From: a virus
Direction: 5' to 3' (one strand)
Virus record (IMG/VR): IMGVR_UViG_3300010413_000034
Span: 1 to 58,221 of that record
DNA: 58,221 nt
The notes below the pieces were generated by a model, which was given only the letters and a program-made list of their open reading frames with translations, was not told the origin of the DNA and searched no databases. The number at the start of each line of letters is the position of its first letter. The first letter of the stretch is position 1. Position numbers and translations under genes: made by a program. This document shows, piece by piece, positions 28,037-37,782 of this stretch.

Positions 28037-31000
28037 TTATAAAATTTTAGCTGTAGAAGCTAAAGGATTTCTAATTTTATTTCTATCTCTAGAAACCTGT
28101 ATTAATTCTTTTCCTTGGTCTAGTAAATCTTCCTGACTTACTGCGACCACATCGGTAAGAATCTTTATTGCATTTATAATATCTGAATTATCTGAATCAG
28201 TTGTCGTATTATTTGTTATATTAGTACTATTAGCAAGTACGGATTCCCCCGATCTAATACTTTCTGCCGTTTTTCTAGGAAGTATAGTTTCGCCTTTATG
28301 AATCATTGCTAACTGATCTGCATCTACTTCTTGGGTGCCAGAAGCAAATGAGTTTAGCCCTCTTAATACTTCTAGTATTGGAACCCATGTTGAATCATTC
28401 AAACTTTGTAATTTATCTGTTATAAAATCTAAATGAGGAATTAGTAATTCACTTAATTGTTCTATATCAGAAACTAAAGTTGCTTGCTGCTGTTCCTCTA
28501 ATACATAGAGTATTGAATCTAATACTTGCAATTTTTCAATTGTTTCTAGTTGTAATGTGGATAAAATATCTGTCTGCTCATTTATTGCAACGGCTTCCTC
28601 AGATAAATTTATTCTATCTAATAAAGATTCATCAACTTGTTTTAGTGCGTCTGTGACACTGACAAATAAATCTCTATAACCACTAATAGAGAAAAATTCT
28701 GAAGCTATATTTAATAAAGTTTCTGCACTACTTATAAGATTATCTGCAGCTGCTGCCGATATATCTGTATCAGTAGAAAATATACCATCAATATTTTCAT
28801 AAAATTGTCTTGAAGCTTCAGCTAATCTTTCTGAATTAGTTAAAGGAGATAAATCCCCAACTAAAAGTTCATCTAAAAACTCATTAATGCTATCAGATAG
28901 TTCTTTAAATCTATTTATAGTATTTTGTATTTCTTGTTGTTCTATATTATATCTTTCTATAACTGCATCTTTAAGTTCTAGTACTAGATCTATTTGTTCA
29001 GTTATATTGGTAGGTACGGAATCAAATATTGTAAATAAACCTTCGAAAGTATCTAAAAAGGTTTCTTCGTCTATTACATCATTTAAGTTGGAAAATACAG
29101 AAAAATCTATACCAGAAGCTATAGAGCCTAATCCAGTCTGTAAAGATTTGCTTAATTTTTCTAGTTTTATTCCTAAGAATATTACATCATTCCATTGATC
29201 AAATGAAGATAAAAATGAATTAGTTGCTTTCTGCAGATCTATAGTTGCACTTTTTATTTCATCTAGAGCTTCTTGATTATAATCTTTTATAATTTTTAAT
29301 CTTTCTAGCCCAAAAATTTTCTCAACTAGTGTAATATCTGCGCCTTCATCTATAGCTTCTTGAATTGCGTCTTGAAAATCAAATTCTAAAGCTAATAAAT
29401 CTAATTCTTTTCCTAATAAGCCAAATAATTCTATTTGTCTAGTATATTGTAAATTTAACTCCTCAGCTCTAGAAGTTAATTCTTCTGCTGTTTCTTCTGC
29501 TGCTTTTAATGCCGCCCCTAATTGAATAACAATAGCTAATAAATCTGCTCCAGAAGTATCTATTTCTCCAGTAGCTGTATTAACTCTAGCAGTAAATGTA
29601 TCTGTAGCTAAGGCTAAATCATAAAATGCTCTCAGACTTTCTGATGTATCATCTGCTAAAGTACTTAATAAATCTTCTCTTCCAGCATTGGCTAACTCGG
29701 TTCTTAATTCAGAAAAGCCGACACTTACAATTCCTCTAGCTCTTTCTAATGCTAATTCTGTTAGCTCTGCTTCAGAAAATATACTACTTGCGAAATCCTC
29801 AAATAATTGATCTAATTCATCAAAATCTTTAAAACTAGAAGTAAAGGCTTCTTGCCAAGATGCTAGTATTTCTAATTTTAGTTGCTCAGAACCAGTTACT
29901 TTAGCTACATCACTTAAATCAAGGTTTATACTACTAAAAATATCACTTATATTTAATGTTTGTTCTGTTAATCTAATTAAAGTATCTGTTAATTCTTCCC
30001 CGGCCTGCGAAAACTTGGTAAGAAATGGAAGCGCTGTACCAATTACTTCATTGCTTAAATTACTAAAGAATGCTGCTATAGCATCTGCTTGTTCTTCTGC
30101 AGATTTTCCAACTAAATCTATTCTTATTGGATCAATATTAATAGTACCTAAACTGCTAAATAATTCTACTAAATCTACCTCTACAGCAGATCCAAAAGAA
30201 GAAATTAGTCCTGTAATTACAGTAGTTGTATTATCTAATGAGCTTTGTAGCTCTCTAGCTACGTCTGCTGGTAAATCTTTAAATGACTCTTCTAATCTTA
30301 CTTTTGTTTTTGATCCTATCCCAAATACACCGCTTTTAGTTTTAGTAACCTGTAAAACTAAGAAAGCCCTAGCCTCTTCTGCAGAAGCTATTATTTCATC
30401 ACCAACAAAAGTTATAGCTGCACCTAATTCATATCCAGCACTAATAAGCTCTCTGGTTTTGCTAGTACTTCCTAGCCCAAAGAAATCTGAACTTCCTCCA
30501 GAATTAAAGGATACACCAAAGAAATCAGCAACATCTAAAGTTTCAAAACTACCACCCGCCTTAAAGGAAGCTGCACCTAAGCTCTTAAAAGTATTACTAA
30601 GTTCAATAATAGCTAATTGTAAATCTCTATTTGCACTAAATAGTTCAGTATCTATTTCAACTAAAGAATCTATAGAATCTACTAATGAATTAGTTTGTAA
30701 ATCAATTCCATATAGACCTTGAGTACCTATGTTCTCTCTATATCTATCTCCTGCGCCGGCTCCTGAGATTCCGGAACTTCCAAAAGATACACCTATTTGA
30801 CTAAGTAAGGCTGCCGCAGCTGATGCCATTGCTGCCATTCTAGCAAATGCAGAGAAAGGGTCTCCTTCTCCTTGGGTTAATACAGCATTAACAGCACTGA
30901 CTAAAGCTAATCCTGTCTGTGCAACTTTTAGTATTTCTGCAGCTTTAGATCCTTCTCCTAAAGCTTGTGCGATGGAACCCATTGCACCAGAGGCAAATTC

Positions 31001-34000
31001 TAAAGTAGTGGCTAATCTATCTTGTGTAGTTTTTAAATCCTCTCCAAATTGGTTAGTTAGAGTAGCTAAATTAGATAAACCAACTGCTGCTTGTGATCCT
31101 GAAGCTACTGCTATCTTATTAATAGCTAATAATCCTGCTTGAAATTTAGCTAATGAATCTTCTTCACCTAATTTTGCTATGTTTTCTCTTAGCTCCTTCA
31201 TTGCATCAGAAAATTCAGATACAGAATCTAATGATGAAGATAATTGATTTTGTATATCTAATTTTAATGATTCTTTGTTTAATAATCTAATTGCCTCTAT
31301 AGCTTCGTCTGCTTTTTCTAAATTGTCTTTTCCTACAGCTTCTTGTTTTTCTGCAGCTTTTTCTCGAAGTTCTAAATCTAATTGTGCTGCTTTTGTTAAT
31401 CTTAAACCGGCAGCTAAATTAGCTAAAATAGATTTTCTTTCTATATCTGCTTTTTTTATTGTTGCTGCCAATTCTGTTTCAACTATGGCTAATCCACCTT
31501 CTCTCGCGGCGTTTACTTGCTTTGCTAATTGTAAAATAAGTTGGTTATATTTAACCGCAGCTTCCCCTTTAATATCTCCCCTTTGTAAAGCTTCAGATAC
31601 TTCTAAAATTTGTCTTTCAGCAATTGCTTGCTTTAATAAAAATTCTCTATCTAATCTATCATCCATAAGAGAATTAAATTCTCTTAAATATTCCTGCTCT
31701 ATTTTATAAGATTTAATAGTGTCTTCTATATTAATTATATCCGCAGCTACACCTTCTGCAGTCACCGGAACGCGAACAGATAATTTAGTAGATTCTATTG
31801 ATGACTGCAATGCCTCTATTAACTTCTCTTTTGTATCCTCAGCAGCAAAAGAAATATTTTTTAACCTATCTTCTATTATAGATAATACTTCAATACTAGA
31901 TTTTTGTGCTATTATACCAAGACCTTCTGATTTAGCTACATTATCTAATTCTTGCATAAGATCTTTTATTTCACTAATTCTAGATTGATCTAGTTTTAGC
32001 AAGTCTTCTTGTAGGGATTTTTCTAATAATAATTTTTCTCTTCTGGAAGTTTCTAACTGAGATCTAGCCCTATTTATGTCATCAATAGTAGATGCACTAT
32101 CTTGTAATATTTTATTATTTTCATTTATAGTTTCTTTTGTCTGTGCATATAATCGTGTATTATATGAATGTTGTGCATTAAATAAATCTTCTTCTATTTT
32201 TCTAGTGATATTTAGTAATTTTATTCTTTCTTGTAAGTCTAAGTTTGGGTTTAATTTCTTAAGATTTAATGAATTAATAGCTTTATTATAATTTTTTTGT
32301 GCATTTATTAGATTTTCATATATTGATATAGAACTACCCAATTTTTCATTAACATCTTCTACAGCTATCCCAATAATCTTTTGTAGAGCTTTCATAAATG
32401 CTAATAAGTCTTCGAAAGATTCTCTTACTTCATTATATCTTTCACTCCATTCAATAACATTTTTAACTCCAGCTTCTGCAAATATAGCATCACGTCTAAG
32501 TTTAGCATTATCTCCTTCTCTTACATCAATTGCGTTTATCTTATCTCGTAATGCTTGAAATCTAGCCCATTCTATTGATGCTGCTGAAAGTTCATCTGTA
32601 GTTTTCTTTAATTGTCCACCTAATTCACCTAATACACTTATTTCCTTATCTAAATTGAGAGCTTTAGCTTGTGATTCAGATAACCTATCATATCCACTTG
32701 CTAACAACTGCACACTAGTAATATTATCTTCTAATGAATTTACTATATCAGATAAATTGGTTATATCTAAGAATAAATTTTCTACCTTATCTAAATTACT
32801 TAATCCTACTATGTAGTCTGAAGTTGATTTCTGAAGATCATCAAAAGATTGACCTATTTGTTCAGTTCCATATAAGAGTTCACTTGTGCTTTTTTGCCCC
32901 TTAGTTCCTAATTTTTCTAATTCAGCACCTAATCTTTCTAATTCTTTTGTAGTTAGTGCACTAACTGTAGTAAAATTATCAAAAGACTTTAATAATTGTG
33001 CTATTTCAGGGCCTAATCCACTACGCCTAAAAGCACTTAGAGCTTGCTCTACTTGTTTTCTATAATTAACTAAATCTCCAGCTAGTCCAAAAGAAAGACC
33101 TGCAACTAGTTCATCTATAGTTCCGAAACCATCGGAACTTTTTAATGCTGTATTTAAAGAATCTAAGGTATTAGTGATTTCAGTTAAAATATTTTTCTGG
33201 GCTGTTAATTTTTTATTTGTATTATCCAAAGTAGCTGGTAAATTTGATAGATTTTTCTCATAATTGACTATAGTTTTATTTATTGTTTTCATGGTTTCAG
33301 AGCTCTCATCTAAAACCTTATTAAATTCTTCTGATTCTTCACTTATTAAGCCTAGCCACCTAGCTGCAGTACTTAGAGCTCCACCAAAAACTTCCCAGGC
33401 TATCATCAAAGTTCCAACTACAGGAATTAATTTAAATACACCTCTTAACACACTACCAAAAGCCCCAGATAATTTTAATAAAGCTAAGCTAAGAGCCTGC
33501 GTGGTTTTCCCAACTATAATTTGATCTCTAGCCACTTCTTTAAATTTTATACTTAGACTATTTGCTGCAGAGGCTACATTAGACAAGCCTCCTTGAAGAC
33601 CGGCAAAAAATCCTGTAGATAATCCAGCTTTAACACTTGTAGTAAATATAGCTACACTTCTTGCTGATTTAGTCATACTCGCTGAAATAGTAGCTCCAAA
33701 TAAAGTATATTTTTCTGTAGCTATCCCAAGAGCTGCACCAGCTTTTGATCTTATATCTTGTAATTCTACTATAGTTTTTCTTAGTTCTGGTGTAAGTTTT
33801 TGATTAGAATTAGCAATATCCTTTAAACTTTGATCAGCAGCTTCAAAAGCTCTTTGAACTTTTTCTTCACTATCAATAAAATCTCCAGAAAAAATACTTC
33901 CCAGATTTTTTGTTATAGCTTCTGCTTCATCACTTGATATTTCTGATAATATTTGTAATGGTTCAGCTATAAAATGTATAGCTTCATCAAAATTAATATC

Positions 34001-35062
34001 TTTAAATGTTTCAACAAAATCTTTTGCTATTAAGTCTCCAAATAAATCTACATTTAATTTAGAGAATTTCTGATCTACAACATTTTCTATAGTATTACCT
34101 AGAGCATTTATAGCTGGTATAGCCGCCTGCAAAACCTTATTAGAAAATAATACTATAGCACCAGTTAATGCAATTGTATTCTCTGCAAAAAAAGATAAAA
34201 ATCCACCTATTGGTATATTTACTAATTCAATTAATTGTGTAGCTATAGTTTGAAAATTTGCGGCAAGTACACTATATTGATTTACCGGAATATCTCCAAA
34301 TTCCTCAAATTTTTCGTTTCCTTGAGCTAAAACTTCATTTACTATAGCTTGCTGTTTTTCAAATGTAGTTAATTCTTTTGCTGTTTTACCTAATTCTGCT
34401 GCATATTTTTTAGTTGCTGGTTCTAATCTAAGTATAATACCTAATTCGTCTAATAATTCTGGTTCTGCTTTAATAGCACCCCTAAAAACACGGTTCAAAG
34501 AATCAGTTAAGTCTCTACCTAGTGCTACAGAAGCATTTCGAGAAACTTGAGTTAGTTGTTCTATAGTAGAATTATCGAAACCAGCAGAGGCAGCTATAGA
34601 AGCACTTTGTAATGCTTCTTTCATATTAATTGCACCACCAGTAATTTCTCTCATATTTTTAGCTAAACCTATTAGAGATCGTCCTGTTTGAGTAGCTAGA
34701 GTTTCTGCGGATTCAATTAATATAGTAAAATCGGCAGCCCTTTCAAGAGCGCCGAATGCAGCAGTTAAGGCAAAAACATTAGCAGCTACTGTAGCATATG
34801 CTGGGACAAGTGTGCCCTGCATACCTTGAGCCATTTTTGAAAATGCCTTGGTAGAGTTGTTAGTTGCGTTAGCAGCACCTTTTTGGTTCCTATCATATTC
34901 GCCAATAGTTTTGCTAGCGGTTCTATGTCCTTTTGTAACCTTGTCTTGTGCTACAGTTTGTTTATTTAGAGTATCAGATAATACTCTTAATTGTGCTGTA
35001 GTTTGTGCAAGATTTTCTGCAATTACTTTTAAAACATATGTTTGTGTAATCTTTTTTGCCAT
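28037..35062 (-). CDS. Tape measure protein
   Basis: This 2341-residue protein sets tail length and probably helps DNA cross the envelope. It is mostly alpha-helical with long heptad-like stretches. Its N-terminus contains the tape-measure segment with ALERAADF, ETLATQTGR and AASIAASAGFDNSTIEQL (about 110-175). Hydrophobic regions occur at about 285-315, 540-570 and 1390-1440. Near the C-terminus is MIHKGETILPRKTAESIRSG (about 2264-2283), a motif typical of tape measure ends. No peptidoglycan hydrolase motif was seen. It is about twice the length I recall for T5 pb2. Its ATG overlaps the chaperone stop as TAATG. Confidence 0.93.
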   Translation of the reverse strand: MAKKITQTYVLKVIAENLAQTTAQLRVLSDTLNKQTVAQDKVTKGHRTASKTIGEYDRNQKGAANATNNSTKAFSKMAQGMQGTLVPAYATVAANVFALTAAFGALERAADFTILIESAETLATQTGRSLIGLAKNMREITGGAINMKEALQSASIAASAGFDNSTIEQLTQVSRNASVALGRDLTDSLNRVFRGAIKAEPELLDELGIILRLEPATKKYAAELGKTAKELTTFEKQQAIVNEVLAQGNEKFEEFGDIPVNQYSVLAANFQTIATQLIELVNIPIGGFLSFFAENTIALTGAIVLFSNKVLQAAIPAINALGNTIENVVDQKFSKLNVDLFGDLIAKDFVETFKDINFDEAIHFIAEPLQILSEISSDEAEAITKNLGSIFSGDFIDSEEKVQRAFEAADQSLKDIANSNQKLTPELRKTIVELQDIRSKAGAALGIATEKYTLFGATISASMTKSARSVAIFTTSVKAGLSTGFFAGLQGGLSNVASAANSLSIKFKEVARDQIIVGKTTQALSLALLKLSGAFGSVLRGVFKLIPVVGTLMIAWEVFGGALSTAARWLGLISEESEEFNKVLDESSETMKTINKTIVNYEKNLSNLPATLDNTNKKLTAQKNILTEITNTLDSLNTALKSSDGFGTIDELVAGLSFGLAGDLVNYRKQVEQALSAFRRSGLGPEIAQLLKSFDNFTTVSALTTKELERLGAELEKLGTKGQKSTSELLYGTEQIGQSFDDLQKSTSDYIVGLSNLDKVENLFLDITNLSDIVNSLEDNITSVQLLASGYDRLSESQAKALNLDKEISVLGELGGQLKKTTDELSAASIEWARFQALRDKINAIDVREGDNAKLRRDAIFAEAGVKNVIEWSERYNEVRESFEDLLAFMKALQKIIGIAVEDVNEKLGSSISIYENLINAQKNYNKAINSLNLKKLNPNLDLQERIKLLNITRKIEEDLFNAQHSYNTRLYAQTKETINENNKILQDSASTIDDINRARSQLETSRREKLLLEKSLQEDLLKLDQSRISEIKDLMQELDNVAKSEGLGIIAQKSSIEVLSIIEDRLKNISFAAEDTKEKLIEALQSSIESTKLSVRVPVTAEGVAADIINIEDTIKSYKIEQEYLREFNSLMDDRLDREFLLKQAIAERQILEVSEALQRGDIKGEAAVKYNQLILQLAKQVNAAREGGLAIVETELAATIKKADIERKSILANLAAGLRLTKAAQLDLELREKAAEKQEAVGKDNLEKADEAIEAIRLLNKESLKLDIQNQLSSSLDSVSEFSDAMKELRENIAKLGEEDSLAKFQAGLLAINKIAVASGSQAAVGLSNLATLTNQFGEDLKTTQDRLATTLEFASGAMGSIAQALGEGSKAAEILKVAQTGLALVSAVNAVLTQGEGDPFSAFARMAAMASAAAALLSQIGVSFGSSGISGAGAGDRYRENIGTQGLYGIDLQTNSLVDSIDSLVEIDTELFSANRDLQLAIIELSNTFKSLGAASFKAGGSFETLDVADFFGVSFNSGGSSDFFGLGSTSKTRELISAGYELGAAITFVGDEIIASAEEARAFLVLQVTKTKSGVFGIGSKTKVRLEESFKDLPADVARELQSSLDNTTTVITGLISSFGSAVEVDLVELFSSLGTINIDPIRIDLVGKSAEEQADAIAAFFSNLSNEVIGTALPFLTKFSQAGEELTDTLIRLTEQTLNISDIFSSINLDLSDVAKVTGSEQLKLEILASWQEAFTSSFKDFDELDQLFEDFASSIFSEAELTELALERARGIVSVGFSELRTELANAGREDLLSTLADDTSESLRAFYDLALATDTFTARVNTATGEIDTSGADLLAIVIQLGAALKAAEETAEELTSRAEELNLQYTRQIELFGLLGKELDLLALEFDFQDAIQEAIDEGADITLVEKIFGLERLKIIKDYNQEALDEIKSATIDLQKATNSFLSSFDQWNDVIFLGIKLEKLSKSLQTGLGSIASGIDFSVFSNLNDVIDEETFLDTFEGLFTIFDSVPTNITEQIDLVLELKDAVIERYNIEQQEIQNTINRFKELSDSINEFLDELLVGDLSPLTNSERLAEASRQFYENIDGIFSTDTDISAAAADNLISSAETLLNIASEFFSISGYRDLFVSVTDALKQVDESLLDRINLSEEAVAINEQTDILSTLQLETIEKLQVLDSILYVLEEQQQATLVSDIEQLSELLIPHLDFITDKLQSLNDSTWVPILEVLRGLNSFASGTQEVDADQLAMIHKGETILPRKTAESIRSGESVLANSTNITNNTTTDSDNSDIINAIKILTDVVAVSQEDLLDQGKELIQVSRDRNKIRNPLASTAKIL

Positions 35063-35454
35063 TAAGGTGCCTTCTTAGTAGGCTTTTTCTGCCTTCTTTT
35101 TTGTTCTTCAGCTCTTTGTTGCATTACAATATTATTTATGATGTAAATAAATTGTAAAAACCTAGGAATGTCTTCTATTTCATAAGACTCTATTAGGTAG
35201 GGTAATAATGCATACTCTTTTCCCATATAAGTACCACTAAAACCTTCCCATCTATCTGGTAATACAGAATATACAGTAATAGCCATTTGTACTAAATATG
35301 GAAAATCTGCATAGTCTGCCGGTATTTCTTCTAATTTAGGTTCGGTACCTAACTGTTCACACATCATTAGGTACCGTTCCTTTGTCATTTTTATACTAGA
35401 ATTACTATAAAAATCTGATAATTTTGCTTCTATTAATTCTAGTTGTTCTGAGTA
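35062..35454 (-). CDS. Tail assembly chaperone T-region, made by -1 frameshift
   Basis: This frame encodes 130 residues (YSEQLELIEAKLSDFYS, then MTKERYLMMCEQ to KKPTKKAP). It is entered by slippage at 35454-35460 from the upstream G-type gene, giving a fusion of about 261 residues. An ATG at 35388 could give a separate 108-residue product, but it has no good ribosome site and would discard 22 conserved-looking codons. In lambda-like phages the G and GT proteins coat the tape measure and recruit tail tube subunits. The place, directly upstream of the tape measure, fits exactly. The basic C-terminus (RRQKKPTKK) could contact acidic partners. Confidence 0.82.
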   Translation of the reverse strand, partial: YSEQLELIEAKLSDFYSNSSIKMTKERYLMMCEQLGTEPKLEEIPADYADFPYLVQMAITVYSVLPDRWEGFSGTYMGKEYALLPYLIESYEIEDIPRFLQFIYIINNIVMQQRAEEQKRRQKKPTKKAP

Positions 35455-35846
35455 AAATTTTCAACATCTTCCAACATTCTTGAAACCCAACTATCAAAAT
35501 CTGCCGAATTCTTCATAAGAGTTTCTGCATTTTCCGCATCATATTCTAATAAATCATCGGGTTCTACTTCTGAGATATCCGTTGGTACCAATTTTGGAAG
35601 ATATTTATATTTTAATCCTCTCCAACCTTTAATTACTGCCTGTATATATAAAGATTGAAATAATTCGTTATCTACTTCTTCTTCAATCTGTCTTGTTTTT
35701 CTGCTGATTTTATTATTTACAGCTTTATTTCTTATTTTTACTAGTTCATCTCTTGTAAGATATGCTAGTTGTACTTCAAAACCAGGTAGTCCAGGATATT
35801 CTGCCCAGACTGTTTTACTTGGTACTATTAACTTGGCTAAGTTCAT
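35439..35846 (-). CDS. Tail assembly chaperone, G-type product
   Basis: This 135-residue acidic protein is the unshifted product of the tail chaperone pair. Its N-terminus (about 1-50) is beta-rich (TVWAEYPGLPGFEVQLAYL). The rest is helical with a basic patch (NKISRKTRQIEEE) and an acidic end (EVEPDDLLEYDAENAET). The small size, location between tail tube and tape measure, and a slippery heptamer 13 bases before the stop codon identify it as the gpG equivalent. It should be made in excess over the fusion. Confidence 0.85.
   Translation of the reverse strand: MNLAKLIVPSKTVWAEYPGLPGFEVQLAYLTRDELVKIRNKAVNNKISRKTRQIEEEVDNELFQSLYIQAVIKGWRGLKYKYLPKLVPTDISEVEPDDLLEYDAENAETLMKNSADFDSWVSRMLEDVENFTQNN
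35454..35460 (-). promoter_or_regulatory. Programmed -1 frameshift heptamer (A AAT TTT)
   Basis: On the minus strand the G frame reads GAA AAT TTT ACT. The heptamer A-AAT-TTT fits the X-XXY-YYZ rule. Slipping back one base gives AAA TTT TAC TCA and enters the open T frame, which is closed by TGA just upstream of the site. The zero frame stops 12 bases later (TAG at 35441-35439). This is the standard arrangement of siphovirus tail chaperone genes. Confidence 0.85.
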
Positions 35847-35862
35847 TTGTTCTCCTTATTAT

Positions 35863-35888
35863 ATAGTGGGGAGCGTACTCCCCACTAT
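35863..35888 (-). other. Strong RNA hairpin between tail tube and chaperone genes
   Basis: A perfect 11-bp stem (35863-35873 with 35878-35888, GTGGGGAG core) has a 4-base loop and sits 10 bases below the tail tube stop. On the minus strand it is followed by ATAATAAGG, not a T-run, so it is unlikely to be a full terminator. It may protect the 3' end of the abundant tube mRNA or lower downstream expression. Confidence 0.75.
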
Positions 35889-35897
35889 TTTACTTCA

Positions 35898-37304
35898 TTA
35901 TGCTGACTTATATTCTATAGTTAATTCATTTGTATCTTCAAAACTACCAGCACCTAGAGTATCGTCCCAAGGTTTAGCAGTAAATGAAATTTCAGTAGAA
36001 ATAATATCTTCAACATTAGTAGTAGGAACAGAAATATTCGCGTGTGGCATAATAAAGTCTACACGAGGAACGTCTGATGTTCCACCACCCATATGGAATT
36101 TAAGAGTATAGTCAGTTGTAACAGATTCTTCTATTTTTGCTAATAAATCCTGTAATAGACCACCTGTACCAGTAGCACCAGTATTTAAATATGCAGTTAG
36201 AGAACCTGAGGTTACCCTATTTCCAGCGAAACCAGCTAGAGGTAAGTTAACAATAGCTAATTCTTCTGGTGTTAGATATGAAAAGTTATTTTCTAATGTT
36301 AATGTTGCACCAGTTATTGCCATATTGTATATTGTTCCGGCATTCTGTGATGCGCCGAATAAATCTAGTGTATCACCATCCCAAGTACTTACATCGTCTG
36401 CTGCAGCTATAGTTATTGTATTTGAACCCTGAACTACAGAAACTATTGTTGCCCAAGATGTTTCTGTAACATTATACGCTCTACCACCAACTAAGTCAGC
36501 TACCTGAGCAGCAGTTAATCCGGCCATAGTACCTACTGTAAGCGTCTGTCCAGATACAAGAGATACTACAGTATCATTCATTATAGGTGTATCAGTTGTA
36601 TTATCTATTAACTCTACAGTACTTAACTTATTACGTAAGAAAGTATTTGTAGTAGTTGCTGGTACGGCTTTATAATCTGTGCCAGATACAAAAGTTCCAC
36701 CTTCTCGTAACCATTCATGTACTTGCTGGTTTTCATTTACACGAGAACCAAAGCCTGTCCAGTTAATAGTAGCAATTCCATCGATACTAAAATCAACTTC
36801 TGCCCCAGATACATTAAAATCTTCTACGACATAAGTAGTATTTTCTAGTACGAAAAATAAAGTTAGAGACATTAACTGGTTAGTATTAGATTGTTTAAGT
36901 CCTAGTGTCATACTACCGGCGGTCTGTGCTTCTATACATTTGGTAGCACCAATAGTCATATCTGTCCCCATTGCAGATACCCATAAAGGTAATTCTACAC
37001 AGGTAGTCTTATTTGAATCGTTAGGGTCTGGGTAAGAGCGCACGTATGTACTCATAGATACGTCAACTGGATTAAGTGCAGTATTGAAAGCTAAAGTACC
37101 ACGTACAGGGGTTGTTCCTGCCTCATTAACACCTATTTCCTGCGATGTTGCATCCTGAGAAAATGAATATCCATCTAATACTTTTATTTCCCAGGTATTT
37201 GTAGTATTTGCATTTGCCTGATTAAATAATGTTCCACCACCTGATGTATCCATTACTAGAGTAGATGCAAATACTTTTGTATTTCTTGCTAAGCTTCTTG
37301 CCAT
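35898..37304 (-). CDS. Major tail tube protein (T5 pb6-like)
   Basis: The 468-residue tube subunit matches T5 pb6 as I recall it. The N-terminal ARNTKVFASTL parallels LRNTRIFVSTV. GVNEAGTTPVRGTLAFN parallels TVNEAGPRPTRGSKRFN. YLTPEELAIVNLPLAGF and SGSLTAYLN parallel the pb6 YLTPN and TGSLTAYLN segments. The duplicated tube fold (two gpV-like halves) of pb6 is therefore expected. Differences: about 85 extra residues at roughly 235-318 between the halves, and no C-terminal Ig-like domain. An AGGAG ribosome site precedes the ATG. Codon use is less AT-biased than its neighbours, as expected for an abundant protein. Confidence 0.92.
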   Translation of the reverse strand: MARSLARNTKVFASTLVMDTSGGGTLFNQANANTTNTWEIKVLDGYSFSQDATSQEIGVNEAGTTPVRGTLAFNTALNPVDVSMSTYVRSYPDPNDSNKTTCVELPLWVSAMGTDMTIGATKCIEAQTAGSMTLGLKQSNTNQLMSLTLFFVLENTTYVVEDFNVSGAEVDFSIDGIATINWTGFGSRVNENQQVHEWLREGGTFVSGTDYKAVPATTTNTFLRNKLSTVELIDNTTDTPIMNDTVVSLVSGQTLTVGTMAGLTAAQVADLVGGRAYNVTETSWATIVSVVQGSNTITIAAADDVSTWDGDTLDLFGASQNAGTIYNMAITGATLTLENNFSYLTPEELAIVNLPLAGFAGNRVTSGSLTAYLNTGATGTGGLLQDLLAKIEESVTTDYTLKFHMGGGTSDVPRVDFIMPHANISVPTTNVEDIISTEISFTAKPWDDTLGAGSFEDTNELTIEYKSA

Positions 37305-37347
37305 TAGCTTTTTCTCCTATTATATGATCTAATACTGAGATTTTTAT

Positions 37348-37782
37348 CTATGATTGTAGATCATATGTTATTTGTAGTGTTATTTCTCCTATACCTTTAG
37401 GAGCTAATAATCCTTCGTCTGTATTTATTGATAATATTTTAATATCTTCTGTATAATTACCAGCAGAATATTCTAAATTTCCAGTATTATCAACTATAGT
37501 TTCTATATCTTCAAAAATTTTTTCTAATTCTATCTCTGGGTTTTCTTTTTCGACATATACTCTTATATAAATTATAAGGTTTGCCCATTTAAATCCTCCT
37601 GGTAGATAGTCTCTAGTTTCTGGTCCTGTATTTAAATAAACATATGGATAATCAGAAACCTCATCCCAAAATACTAATTTATTTTCCACATTAGTAAAAA
37701 GATTAGAAGTATATGGAGGATTACCATCAATTTCTTTTAGTTTTGTGACTAAGGCTTGTACTATTTGGCTTCTCTTTGACAT
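37348..37782 (-). CDS. Tail terminator protein
   Basis: This 144-residue protein has the mixed alpha/beta profile of lambda gpU and T5 p142-type terminators. An N-terminal helix (SQIVQALVTKLKEI, 4-17) is followed by strands with aromatic and Pro residues (YPYVYLNTG, about 46-54; IIYIRVYVE, about 70-78). A helix (EIELEKIFEDIETIVDN) and a closing strand (EITLQITYDL) complete it. It would cap the tube at the head-proximal end. The place between neck and tube genes matches. A 10-bp inverted repeat (37322-37331 with 37357-37366) spans its 3' end and may be an RNA hairpin. Confidence 0.8.
   Translation of the reverse strand: MSKRSQIVQALVTKLKEIDGNPPYTSNLFTNVENKLVFWDEVSDYPYVYLNTGPETRDYLPGGFKWANLIIYIRVYVEKENPEIELEKIFEDIETIVDNTGNLEYSAGNYTEDIKILSINTDEGLLAPKGIGEITLQITYDLQS

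Noticed and set aside
30015-30722. 235-codon open frame antisense to the tape measure gene
   Set aside because: It is a shadow of a long helical coding sequence. There is no RBS, and its Ser/Leu/Thr-rich product resembles no protein.
35389-35453. Untranslated gap or broken gene between the two tail chaperone genes
   Set aside because: The interval is open in the T frame and is entered through the slippery heptamer, so it is coding by frameshift.
37322-37366. Inverted repeat as operator or attachment site
   Set aside because: It is 10 bp with a 25-base loop spanning a stop codon in AT-rich DNA. No integrase or repressor is present. At most it is a weak RNA hairpin.
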